From Methylococcaceae bacterium (GTDB taxonomy: Bacteria; Pseudomonadota; Gammaproteobacteria; Methylococcales; Methylomonadaceae): a stretch of 32,176 bases of DNA. Shown piece by piece: positions 1 through 9,300 of this stretch (positions are counted from its first letter, which is position 1; every line of letters starts with the position of its first letter). Below the pieces are notes generated by a model, which made no database searches, was not told the DNA's origin, and saw only the letters and a program-made list of their open reading frames with translations. The stretch covers positions 1 to 32,176 of the forward strand of contig SXIP01000023.1 of the NCBI GenBank assembly GCA_005772825.1, given 5' to 3'. A program made the translations under genes and the position numbers.

Positions 1-1
1 C

Positions 2-433
2 GGTGAAATGCGCGACCTGGAAACCATCCGTCTGGCTTTGACAGCTGCGGAAACCGGTCACCTTGTTTTCGGCACGCTGCATACGACCTCCGCCGCTAAA
101 ACCATCGATCGTATTATTGACGTATTTCCCGCTGCGGAAAAAGAAATGATCAGGTCCATGCTGTCCGAATCATTACAAGCCGTTATCTCGCAAACGCTGC
201 TTAAAAAAGTGGGCGGCGGCCGTGTCGCCGCACACGAGATCATGGTCGGCACATCGGCTATCAGAAACCTGATTCGCGAAGCCAAAGTGGCGCAAATGTA
301 TTCAGCGATTCAAACAGGCCGCAAGGAAGGCATGCAGACACTCGACCAGAATCTTAAGGAATTGGTTGAGAAAAACCAGATTACCGCAAAATCGGCTATT
401 GTTAAGGCCGTCAATAAAGATATGTTCCGTTAG
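2..433 (+). CDS. pilT: Type IV pilus retraction ATPase PilT, 3' part only
   Basis: PilT is the hexameric cytoplasmic ATPase that depolymerises type IV pili and drives twitching motility. Only about the last 143 residues lie in the window; the gene begins before base 1. The visible part starts inside the Walker B/Asp-box region (GEMRDLETI), continues with the His-box region (ETGHLVFGTLHT) and keeps the C-terminal AIRNLIRE motif, which is typical of PilT and needed for retraction in studied homologues. The stop is followed after 8 bases by pilU, so the two form the usual pilT-pilU pair. Identification is secure; PilB is excluded by the AIRNLIRE motif and by the neighbour. Confidence 0.95.
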   Translation, partial: GEMRDLETIRLALTAAETGHLVFGTLHTTSAAKTIDRIIDVFPAAEKEMIRSMLSESLQAVISQTLLKKVGGGRVAAHEIMVGTSAIRNLIREAKVAQMYSAIQTGRKEGMQTLDQNLKELVEKNQITAKSAIVKAVNKDMFR

Positions 434-441
434 GAGGCGTT

Positions 442-1578
442 ATGGATTTTACTGCATTACTGGCGCATATGGCGCAGAAAAAAGCGTCGGATTTATTCAT
501 AACAGCCGGCAGGATGCCGACCATAAAAGTTGACGGCAGGCTGGTTGAGCTCTCCAAAACGCCGCTGACAGCGGAGCAGTCTTTAAAAATCGTACTCGGC
601 ATCATGACTCAGGCCCAGATTAACGAGTTTGAAAACACCAAGGAATGCCAGTTCGCCATCCATGATGAGAAACTGGGGCGCTTCCGGGTCAGCGCCTTTA
701 CCCAGCGCGATTGCGCAGGCATGGTGTTGCGCCGCATCGAAAATGAAATACCCGATGCCGATTCAATACATTTACCGCCGATTTTAAAAGACCTGATCAT
801 GGAAAAACGCGGCCTGATTATCTTTGTCGGCGCAACCGGTACCGGTAAGTCAACCTCGTTAGCGGCCCTGATCAAGCATCGCAATCAAAACAGCAGCGGT
901 CATATTATTACCATCGAAGACCCCATCGAGTTTGTACACCCGCATCTGGGTTGTATTATCACTCAACGGGAGGTGGGGCTGGATACCGAATCCTATGAGG
1001 TCGCCCTGAAAAACACCTTGCGCCAGGCCCCCGATGTCATTTTAATCGGAGAAATCAGGACACGGGAAACCATGCAGAATGCGATTACCTTTGCCGAAAC
1101 CGGTCATTTATGTTTATCGACGCTGCATGCAAACAATGCCAACCAGGCCCTTGACCGGATTTTACATTTCTTCCCGGATGAAATGCACGGTCAGTTATTA
1201 ATGGACTTGTCGCTGAATTTACGCGGCATAGTCGCCCAGCAATTGATCAAGCGCTCTGACGGCAAAGGCCGCTATCCGGCGATTGAAATCCTGATCAATA
1301 CACCGCTGGCCAAGGATTATATCCGTAAAGGCGAGGTTTATAAGCTCAAGGAATTAATGAAAGACTCCCGTGAACACGGTATGCAGACATTCGACCAGGC
1401 GCTCTATGATCTCTATCTGCAAGGCAAGATCAGTTACGAAGATGCCTTGAACTCGGCGGATTCCAAAAATGAAGTGCGCTTGATGATCAAACTGGGCGCC
1501 GAAAACGCGGATAAATATGCAAATAACGAACTGATGCTGTCGGATGAGGAGGATGAAGACGACGGTGTTATCAGATAA
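442..1578 (+). CDS. pilU: Type IV pilus retraction ATPase PilU
   Basis: PilU is a PilT paralogue that assists pilus retraction in the cytoplasm. The 378-residue protein has a normal family length. It shows a Walker A motif GATGTGKST at residues 130-138, the Asp box around EDPIEFVH, a Walker B region ILIGEIRTRETM and the His box ETGHLCLSTLHANN. It lacks the exact AIRNLIRE of PilT (here LAKDYIRKGE) and ends in an acidic tail (SDEEDEDDG), both fitting PilU. A strong ribosome site AGGAGG precedes the ATG, 8 bases after the pilT stop, so the genes are probably co-transcribed. Confidence 0.95.
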   Translation: MDFTALLAHMAQKKASDLFITAGRMPTIKVDGRLVELSKTPLTAEQSLKIVLGIMTQAQINEFENTKECQFAIHDEKLGRFRVSAFTQRDCAGMVLRRIENEIPDADSIHLPPILKDLIMEKRGLIIFVGATGTGKSTSLAALIKHRNQNSSGHIITIEDPIEFVHPHLGCIITQREVGLDTESYEVALKNTLRQAPDVILIGEIRTRETMQNAITFAETGHLCLSTLHANNANQALDRILHFFPDEMHGQLLMDLSLNLRGIVAQQLIKRSDGKGRYPAIEILINTPLAKDYIRKGEVYKLKELMKDSREHGMQTFDQALYDLYLQGKISYEDALNSADSKNEVRLMIKLGAENADKYANNELMLSDEEDEDDGVIR

Positions 1579-1702
1579 GAAGGCTCTTTCCTGTTTTCAT
1601 CTCCCCGGCGAGGAAAACCCGAAAACCGCGCGCCTTAAGCCTGTTTCGTAAAGATCAATGGTAGAATTATCACCAACCTTATTTAAACTCTAGCGAGGAT
1701 TT

Positions 1703-2605
1703 ATGACTGTTCCAGAAGCGCTTTACCAATCCGCACTGTCTTCATTAAAACTGCGTGCGCGCGGAAAAGTGCGTGATATTTATGATATTGATGACAAAAC
1801 CATGTTGATTGTAACGACAGACAGACTGTCGGCATTTGATGTGATTTTGCCCGACCCGATTCCCGGTAAAGGACGCGTTTTAACCAATGTATCGAACTTC
1901 TGGTTTAAAAAAATGCAGCATGTCATGCCCAACCATTTGGCCGATATTCCGCTGGAACAGGTTGTGCCCGATCCAGCCGAGCGTGCGCAGATTGAAGGCC
2001 GGGCCATTGTTGTTAAAAAACTGAAGCCGCTGCCGGTTGAAGCCATTGTCCGTGGTTATCTGATCGGTTCGGGCTGGAAAGATTATCAAAAATCAGGCAG
2101 CGTTTGCGGCATTGAATTACCCGCCGGCTTGCAACAAGCCCAGCAGTTACCGGAAGCCATTTATACCCCATCCACCAAAGCCGGGGTTGATCAGCATGAC
2201 GAAAACGTCTCTTTTGAACAGACCGTTGAGTTGATGGGCCTGGAAAAGGCCGAACAAGTGCGCGATGCAAGCCTCCGGCTTTACCAGGAGGCCGCCGCTT
2301 ACGCCAAGGAACGCGGCATTATTATCGCCGACACCAAGTTTGAATTCGGTGTCGATGAAAATGATGTTTTATACCTGATTGATGAAGCATTAACACCGGA
2401 TTCGTCACGCTTCTGGCCTGCCGACCAATACCGGATCGGTATCAGTCCGCCCAGCTTCGACAAGCAATATATTCGTGATTACCTGGAAACACTGGACTGG
2501 AACAAAACCGCGCCCGGCCCTGCCCTGCCTGCTGAAGTGGCTGAATACTGCGCAGAAAAATACCGCGAAGCGGAAATCAGATTAACTCAAGATACAGCCG
2601 TATGA
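1703..2605 (+). CDS. purC: Phosphoribosylaminoimidazole-succinocarboxamide synthase (SAICAR synthetase)
   Basis: PurC joins aspartate to CAIR using ATP in cytoplasmic purine synthesis. The 300-residue product belongs to the longer form of the family (the E. coli enzyme is about 240). Recognisable signatures are [11 protein letters not shown] near the N terminus, [28 protein letters not shown] in the middle and [15 protein letters not shown] near residue 230. A GAGG ribosome site lies just before the ATG. A possible -10 box, TAGAAT, is at 1662-1667, but no convincing -35 box accompanies it. The stop overlaps the start of the next gene (ATGA), so purC is translationally coupled to a glycolipid-type gene set, an unusual partnership. 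Confidence 0.97.
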   Translation: MTVPEALYQSALSSLKLRARGKVRDIYDIDDKTMLIVTTDRLSAFDVILPDPIPGKGRVLTNVSNFWFKKMQHVMPNHLADIPLEQVVPDPAERAQIEGRAIVVKKLKPLPVEAIVRGYLIGSGWKDYQKSGSVCGIELPAGLQQAQQLPEAIYTPSTKAGVDQHDENVSFEQTVELMGLEKAEQVRDASLRLYQEAAAYAKERGIIIADTKFEFGVDENDVLYLIDEALTPDSSRFWPADQYRIGISPPSFDKQYIRDYLETLDWNKTAPGPALPAEVAEYCAEKYREAEIRLTQDTAV

Positions 2606-4077
2606 GTACAGACACCTCCTTATCTTCCGATCAATCTTCTTCGGATCAGGCCTCGCCGCCTGATGACGTGCCGCTGTTTGTTGATCTCGACGGAACCCTG
2701 ATTAAAACCGACCTGTTGATTGAAAGCGCTTTCTTTTTGTTGAAAAAACGGCCCTGGATGTTAATGGTCATGTTTTACTGGCTGCTGTTCGGTAAAGCAC
2801 GTTTCAAACAAGAGATTGCGCTACGCTCGGCGCTCGATTTTAGCGCCTTGCCGCTACAGAAAGCCTTCGTTGAGTATTTACAAAGCGAAGCCGATAGCGG
2901 CAGGACCTTAGTGCTGGCGACCGCTTCCGACCGACGATTGGCGGAACCGGTGGCGGAGCGCTTGGGCTTCTTTTCACAAGTGCTGGCCAGCGATGGGCAT
3001 AACAACCTGAAAGGTGAACGGAAATTAACCGCCATACTGGCTTGCTGCCAGGGCGAGGCATTCGATTATGCAGGCAACGCCCGCGCCGACTTACCGATCT
3101 GGGCCAAAGCACGGCGAGCTATCGTCGTTAATCCCGATAGCGGCGTGATTAAAGCGGCAGAGGCTTGCGCCAAGGAAATCCAGCAGGTATTTGAGGACAG
3201 GCCTGCCCGGATAAAAACCTGGTTGCGGGCATTGCGCCTGCACCAATGGGCTAAAAATGTCTTGCTGGGTGTACCGCTGTTGACCGCGCATGCGTTCAAT
3301 CTGCCTGCCATCTTTGAAATCGCTGCGGCCTTTACCGCCTTTGGCCTGATCGCATCGGCCACCTACCTGCTCAATGACCTGCTTGACCTGACTGCGGACC
3401 GACATCACCCGCGCAAATGCAAACGCCCTTTTGCCGCCGGTGACATAGGCTTGATAGCCGGAATTTTGATGATGTTCATGCTGTTCGGCGCAGGCTTCGG
3501 ACTGGCTGCCCAGCTTTCCAGCTATTTCCTGTTTACCCTGCTAACTTACCTGGTTTTGACCATCAGCTATTCGTTTTACATTAAAAAAATTGTCTTGCTG
3601 GACGTGTTATTACTGGCGTCACTCTACACCATACGCATCGTCGCCGGCGCCAATGCCATTGAAGTGGCGGTGTCGTCGTGGTTGCTGGGTTTCTCGATGT
3701 TTGTCTTTCTGAGTCTGGCGCTGGTCAAGCGCTGCACCGAACTGTTTGCCTTGCAACAACTCGGGCGCAAAGTCATGAAAGGACGGGACTACCGCGTATC
3801 TGATTACCCGATGCTCAGCGCGATGGGCGTTGCAGCGGGCTATATATCAATCCTGGTACTGGCTTTATATATCGATAGCCCGGAAAGTAAAAGCCAGTAT
3901 ACCCATCCGATGTTTTTATGGATGTTATGTCCGTTGATGGCTTATTGGGTCAGCCGATTATGGTTGAAAACAGCACGCGGCGAAATGCACGATGATCCAC
4001 TGGTCTATAGTTTAAAAGACCGTGTCAGCTGGATCGTATTTATCAACATGATGCTGATTACGGTGGTATCAATATGA
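2602..4077 (+). CDS. HAD phosphatase-UbiA prenyltransferase fusion protein
   Basis: The protein has 491 residues in two parts. Residues 25-200 are a HAD-type phosphatase: the nucleophile motif VDLDGTL has D28 and D30, ATASD is the second motif, and the ADLPIW segment is the acidic end. Residues 210-490 form a multi-spanning UbiA-type prenyltransferase with the Mg-binding motif [13 protein letters not shown] starting at residue 258. Proteins of this build resemble decaprenyl-phosphate phosphoribosyltransferases that transfer phosphoribose from PRPP to a polyprenyl phosphate; the HAD part could then remove the 5-phosphate. Substrate is inferred, not seen. It overlaps purC and the next gene by 4 bases each (ATGA), so the genes form one operon. 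A role in quinone prenylation is less likely given the HAD fusion and neighbours. Confidence 0.85.
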   Translation: MSTDTSLSSDQSSSDQASPPDDVPLFVDLDGTLIKTDLLIESAFFLLKKRPWMLMVMFYWLLFGKARFKQEIALRSALDFSALPLQKAFVEYLQSEADSGRTLVLATASDRRLAEPVAERLGFFSQVLASDGHNNLKGERKLTAILACCQGEAFDYAGNARADLPIWAKARRAIVVNPDSGVIKAAEACAKEIQQVFEDRPARIKTWLRALRLHQWAKNVLLGVPLLTAHAFNLPAIFEIAAAFTAFGLIASATYLLNDLLDLTADRHHPRKCKRPFAAGDIGLIAGILMMFMLFGAGFGLAAQLSSYFLFTLLTYLVLTISYSFYIKKIVLLDVLLLASLYTIRIVAGANAIEVAVSSWLLGFSMFVFLSLALVKRCTELFALQQLGRKVMKGRDYRVSDYPMLSAMGVAAGYISILVLALYIDSPESKSQYTHPMFLWMLCPLMAYWVSRLWLKTARGEMHDDPLVYSLKDRVSWIVFINMMLITVVSI

Positions 4078-4466
4078 AATCGATGAACGTATCCTGGACA
4101 ATCCTGACGCTTATTTTCATCAGCGTGACTATTTCGGCAGTTGCCCAAATCACACTGAAACAAGGCATGTCTTCATCAAACGTGCAGCAAGGCCTGACCG
4201 GCGGCTGGCTCGATATTGTCATAGCCGTGGCGTCTAGCTTCTATGTCTGGCTGGGTCTCATCCTTTACGCGCTCGGCGCCGTGCTTTGGCTCGGCGTACT
4301 GGCGCGAGTCGACGTGAGTATCGCCTATCCCTTCGTTGGCCTAGGCTTCATCCTTACCGCGCTGTTCGGCGTGTTTTGGCTCGGTGAATCCTTTTCACTG
4401 ATCCGCTTTGTCGGCACCTGCCTGGTGGTATTAGGCATCCTGTTAGTAACCAACCAGGGTTGTTGA
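4074..4466 (+). CDS. Small four-helix membrane protein, SMR/EamA-like (possible lipid-sugar flippase)
   Basis: The 130-residue protein has four predicted membrane helices, including a C-terminal helix VGTCLVVLGILLVT and the SMR/EamA-like stretch SIAYPFVGLGFILTALFGV. Small proteins of this class include multidrug exporters and ArnE/ArnF-like flippases of undecaprenyl-linked sugars. The position between a UbiA-type transferase and a GT-C glycosyltransferase favours the flippase role, moving the lipid-linked sugar across the inner membrane. This is context inference; the sequence alone does not exclude drug export. Start and stop interlock with the neighbours: a 4-base overlap upstream and a 2-base gap downstream. 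Confidence 0.75.
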   Translation: MKSMNVSWTILTLIFISVTISAVAQITLKQGMSSSNVQQGLTGGWLDIVIAVASSFYVWLGLILYALGAVLWLGVLARVDVSIAYPFVGLGFILTALFGVFWLGESFSLIRFVGTCLVVLGILLVTNQGC

Positions 4467-4468
4467 CA

Positions 4469-6034
4469 ATGACCAAGCTACAGACGATTTATGTGTTATC
4501 GGCACTCATAGGCTTAGGTGCAGTCGCCATCGCTTATTTTCTGCCGGTATACCCCTATACACCGGACAGCGCCTGTTACATTGAACAGGCCAGGAGTTTA
4601 CTGGCTCGGGGCGTATTTGAAAGCGCGCTCTACGGCCCGGACAGACCCTCGGTGACTTTTGTCCCCGATCCGCTTTTCCCACCCGGCTACCCGATCTTGA
4701 TAGCGATTTTCAGCCTACTCCTGCATGTGCCGCCTGAACTGGTCGCACTGTTGCTGGGCCTGTCTGCATTGGCGCTGATCCCGGCCTGTCTGGTGTTGTC
4801 ATTTCGAAAAATAGTCGGTGCCGAACAAGCGCTGGTCATCGCCGTGCTGGTGGTGCTGACGCCCGCCATCATACGTTGGGGCAATGTTGCCTCGACCGAT
4901 ATATTATCGGTATTGGTGGTTATTTTCTGTATGGGCCTGATTCTTAAAGCAGGCGACAGCCTGATCGCCTGGTTTGTTGCCGGGCTCTTTGTCGGCTTCG
5001 CCTACCTGCTGAGAAACGCCAATCTTGCCTTCGTATTGAGTATAGGCGGTTTTATGGCCTGGACTATTCTCTTTCCAGACGGACATCAGGCTGATGAGCG
5101 TAAACAAAACCGCTGGAAAAACTTTACGATAGCCTGTGTCTGGTTGGCCGGTTGTCTGATCCTCGTGGTGCCCTGGATGATCCGAAATTTTCTTGTTTTC
5201 GGAAAAGTTCAGCCCTATTCCATGCCGCCCAGCTCGGTCGGCGTCATCGAAAACATCCATGCCTTTATCCAGGCCCAATTGTATATTCTGACGCCGTTCG
5301 AAGGCTTGTCCAGCTATTTTGCCAGAGCCTTGCCGGGTCTTCTGGTGTTGCTTATCGTCCTGGGACTACTGGTCTATCAGGTATTGAAAACCTGGAAACA
5401 CTGGCCAAAGCCGGACAAGGACGCATTTTTAATCTCCGTTTTCTATGCCATGCTGGGCGCCGCCATTGTTATCGCCGCCCGCAGCAAATACCAGTGGGGT
5501 GAACTGATTTCCGAGCGTCATGCCCTACCCTACCTGTTTGCGCTGTTAGTCGCTCTAGCACTGATACTGAAAAATACCGTCGTTAAAATAAATACCCAGC
5601 TCGGCCTGGCACTGGCTTCCTGTTTGTTATTAACGCGGATTTACCAGATACCGACCCTGTATGAATATAATTTTTATAACGCCAATGTGGTCGCGGTAGC
5701 GGAATACATCGAAAAGAACAAACACACCGATCCGCTTTGCACACAATTGAACGGGCGTTTAGGCGTTTCCAACTATGGTTTTGTTTATCGTGTCATTTGC
5801 GCCGTACCCGTCAGTCACGTTTTCCCCATACTGCACGGCAACGACTTTAAAGACGAGCCGTTGAAAAAGCTGCTGACCCTACCGGCAAAAAACGGCATTC
5901 TGGTCTCCATCTTCCCCAATCACGATGTCGACAAGAAAGACCTTCCACTTAACGAGACTTACCTCGATCATCTCGGCGCCTCGGGTTGGCGCGTTGAGCA
6001 AAACGGGGAAATGGGCTTTGTGTTGTCGCGGTAA
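4469..6034 (+). CDS. GT-C family membrane glycosyltransferase (PMT/ArnT-like)
   Basis: This polytopic inner-membrane protein of 521 residues has about ten or more hydrophobic helices. The first extracytoplasmic loop after helix 1 carries YTPDSACYIEQA, resembling the conserved acidic loop of GT39/PMT-type enzymes, followed by PLFPPGYPILIA. Such enzymes use a polyprenyl-phosphate sugar as donor on the periplasmic side. The acceptor (lipid A, glycan or protein) cannot be told. The first ATG is at 4469; a TTG at 4460 could extend it by three residues but would overlap the previous stop. It ends the purC-to-glycosyltransferase run. No clear terminator follows; palindromic repeats do. Confidence 0.8.
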   Translation: MTKLQTIYVLSALIGLGAVAIAYFLPVYPYTPDSACYIEQARSLLARGVFESALYGPDRPSVTFVPDPLFPPGYPILIAIFSLLLHVPPELVALLLGLSALALIPACLVLSFRKIVGAEQALVIAVLVVLTPAIIRWGNVASTDILSVLVVIFCMGLILKAGDSLIAWFVAGLFVGFAYLLRNANLAFVLSIGGFMAWTILFPDGHQADERKQNRWKNFTIACVWLAGCLILVVPWMIRNFLVFGKVQPYSMPPSSVGVIENIHAFIQAQLYILTPFEGLSSYFARALPGLLVLLIVLGLLVYQVLKTWKHWPKPDKDAFLISVFYAMLGAAIVIAARSKYQWGELISERHALPYLFALLVALALILKNTVVKINTQLGLALASCLLLTRIYQIPTLYEYNFYNANVVAVAEYIEKNKHTDPLCTQLNGRLGVSNYGFVYRVICAVPVSHVFPILHGNDFKDEPLKKLLTLPAKNGILVSIFPNHDVDKKDLPLNETYLDHLGASGWRVEQNGEMGFVLSR

Positions 6035-6075
6035 ATATTTGTCGTATAAAAACAGGAGTTGATAAAACAACACCT

Positions 6076-6182
6076 GATTAGTAAGGACCGCGCATGAAAT
6101 AACTTCGACAACTTGTCCCATCGCCCTCCGGGAGAGGACATACAAATGATCAAGTTATTTCATGCTCATTCCTTAGTAGCCC
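6076..6182. repeat. Palindromic element of about 105 bp
   Basis: Perfect 14-base arms GCATGAAATAACTT (6092-6105) and AAGTTATTTCATGC (6152-6165) face each other, and similarity continues outward in imperfect form (TTAGTAAGGA against TTCCTTAGTA). Between them is a further small dyad around CTCCGGGAGAGG. The structure suits a non-autonomous palindromic repeat; it also separates the glycosyltransferase operon from the convergent exoprotein gene and could act in RNA processing or termination. No reading frame in it is credible. Confidence 0.7.
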
Positions 6183-6189
6183 ACTTTTA

Positions 6190-6357
6190 GATCAGATTAA
6201 AGACATCACCACGAAGACACGAAGATCACGAAGTTTTCAATATGTTGAATTAACTGGATATTTTTCTTCGTGTTCTTCGTGTCTTCGTGGTGAAAAATGC
6301 TTACAGCCTGATTTTCGATAATACCTTCACAATATCCGGAGCTTGGGAACGAGTAAC
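6190..6357. repeat. Palindromic repeat, copy 1 of an inverted pair
   Basis: The core has perfect 18-base arms, CACCACGAAGACACGAAG at 6207-6224 and its complement at 6275-6292. The whole 86-base core is, by eye, the reverse complement of 17311-17396 with about nine mismatches. Similarity continues outside the core: the CCTGATTTTCGATAATACC stretch (6307-6325) and TCCGGAGCTTGGGAACGAG also have counterparts beside the other copy. It lies just after the stop of the exoprotein gene, at the left edge of the 6.3-17.3 kb segment. Confidence 0.85.
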
Positions 6358-6386
6358 GCCTATCAACGCCATTGCCCATCGCTATC

Positions 6387-9300
6387 TCAGGCCACAATCA
6401 GAAAATCGTTACCCAATGCGGCAGGATGGCTGACTGTACCCAATAATGCGATGTCGATGGCGGCCAGCGCGCCGGCGCCGTCGGCGTCATACACCAGCAG
6501 GCCGGTGCCGGCGTCATAGCTGAGCGTGGCACTGAGGCCGACGGTTTGGCCGACCTGTCCTGCGTAGGCGGTAAATACACCGGCGGATAAGACAATGATG
6601 TCCTGGCCGGAGTGGAAATCGGTCAGGGTATCGAGGTTGCCTGCACCGGGCGCGGTGTTGAAAACAAAGCGATCGACACCGCCGCCTCCGGTGAGCGTAT
6701 CTTGGCCCTTACCGCCGCTCAGGGTGTCGTTTCCGCCATAGCCGATGAGCAGATTGTTAACGGCGTTACCGATCAGTTTGTCGTTATATTGGCTGCCGCC
6801 CAGGTTTTCGATGCTGACCAGGGTGTCATTGCCGCTGTCGGTACTGACAAATTGCGGCGCAGTGCTCAACAGGCTGACGGTGACGCCGTCGGTCGAAGCC
6901 CGATAGTCCACGGTGTCGAACCCACCTCCCCCGATATAACGATCATTGCCGATAGTACCGCCTTTGAACAGGTCATTGCCGGCGCCGCCGAACGCCCGGT
7001 CATTACCGATGCCGCCCAGCAAGGTATCGTCGCCGTTGCCTCCGAGTATGATGTCGTTGCCGGCGCCACCGTTCATGCTATCGTTGCCGCTGCCGCCTTC
7101 CAGCCGGTCATTGCCGCCGAAGCCGTTAAGCTGGTCGTCCGACGCCAGGCCCTGGATCAGATCGGAGGCATAGGTGCCGTTCAAGCTGTCGGTTAACGGT
7201 GTGCCGATGATGATGGACGGCTTCAGGCTCAGTTCGGTGTGGCTGCTGATCAGATGGCCATAGGGATCAGTCACGGTCAATTGCAGGTCGCGGCTTTCCG
7301 GGGTAATGATGTCACGGGTGCTGAAGAATTTCAGGCTTTGCAACACCTGTCGGTAGGCTGCTTGGCTGCCCGCACCGGTGAGGGTCAGTAGGCCGGTCAG
7401 GCTGTTGTAGTGGGCCGACAATGAGCTATTGCCGGTATCGATCAGCAACCAGTCACCCGGCTTAAAACCGTCAATGCTGACGGTCGCTTGCTGAATACGT
7501 CCGCCATCGGCATCCTGGAAAACCAATGCGCTCCAGGGTTGCAGCGGCTGGGCCGGGAGTTTGCCTTCCTGATAGTCGATTGAATCCGGCAGTCCTGTTA
7601 TCGCGGTCAGCGGGGCGTCGTTGTCAATGGCGTAGTTGTTGGAATGGGTCGTGCCTATACCGAAATTGCCCGCTAGATCCCTAATGCCGCTATCATTCAA
7701 ACTGATAATGTTGGTGGCGTCGATGATATTGGCATTCGGTGTCAGCGTCGCGGTCCAGGTAACGCCACCATCCGACGAGGTAACCGCCGTCAATGTGCCG
7801 TTAGCGATCGTTAAATCCGCGTTGTCAAATGCGGTGACGGCTTCCGAGAACGTTATCGTGACCAGTGACGTTTCACCCGCAGTCAGCGATGTATCGGCCA
7901 CCACAATTTCGGAGGTCGGTTCAATGGATTCTCTAATCGTCACTACGACATCATTGCCGCTGCCCCCTGTATAGGAAATAAAGCCGGCTATGTCTCCCGG
8001 GAATATTTTCAATACATTCGCTCCTTCCGCCAAACCATCAAATGTGCCTATAACTGCATCGGCGCCGTTATTGTTGATCAGCGTAAAACTCTGGCCGATC
8101 GTAAACGTACCGGCCTTCAATAAGTTGAGGGTGCTGCCGGACAGATTCACCGACCCGCTTACATTGATAATATCGGCGTCACCACCGTTACCGTCAATGT
8201 CCATCGCCAATTCGGCGCCAACACTGAGCGTCAGGCTGCCGGTGTTGATTGCCGAGATACTATCCACGCCCGGCGAAATAACGCCGCCGCTGCCGACGCT
8301 CAGGGCTCCGCTGATGTCGCCGGTGCCGGAAAGCGTATCGCCGCCGGCGCCAAAGTTCCGAAGGGTGCCGCTCAAACTGCCGCCGTTCAAGATAAAGTTA
8401 TCGACCCCCGCACCGCCGCCGAGATTGGCAATGGCGCTCCAGCTGTTGGTTTTGCCGGTTAATGAGCCGCTGTTGACGCCGGTGATGGTGAAGACATTGC
8501 CGTTAGCGTCACCGTTGATAATATCGTCCGCACCACCGCCGCCTACAATAAATCCGGCGCCCAAACTGCCGTCATTGCCAAAGTTAAAGGTGTCGCTGCC
8601 GTTGCTGCCGTTGGCGTTGGCGGTCAAATCGGAGCGAATATTAAAAGTATCGTCATCATTGCCGCCCAGTAATAAAGTCACGCCGCCGCTGGTGATCGCA
8701 CCGGCAATGGTGAACATACCGCCCAAGCCTGTATCCGCATCGGCGCCGACCGGATCGACACTGATAATTACATTCCCTGTCGTGGACGTGATAGAAGCAC
8801 CGGCCGCCAAGGTGAAATCATCACCCGCATCCAGGATGACGTCGCCCCCTGTAGACTGGACACTCGCATTATTGTTAACGGTCAAATCGTCGTCGCCACC
8901 GGCGGAATCGTTCGACGCAAGCGTAACATTACCGGTTGCAATGACATCGGCGCTGACGGTAAGCGGGCTGCTGGTGCTGAGATTGATAGCGCCTGCTGCG
9001 GCGCTTAGACCGATCAAACCGTCCACGATGTCAATGGTCAGCGCTCCGTTGTTGTGAATAACGATATCCCCGGAGGTCGACACGCGCGCCGCCAGATGGG
9101 CGACAATCGTGACAACGGCATTGCCGTTTGCGCCCACCCCGGTGCCGCTTTCGAGTTTGGCGGAATCGGCATGGACATCGACATTGCTGTCGCTGTCCTG
9201 GATAACGCCCGCGGCGGTAAGGGAGATCAGACCGCTGCCGGCATTAAGATCAATGGCCGTCAGTCCATCCGCTTCGGCGATAAACTGGTTGCCGTTGGCG

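Noticed and set aside
6206-6397. Small frame with HHEDTKNTKK peptide
   Set aside because: It is translated from the palindromic repeat itself; such peptides recur wherever the repeat occurs.
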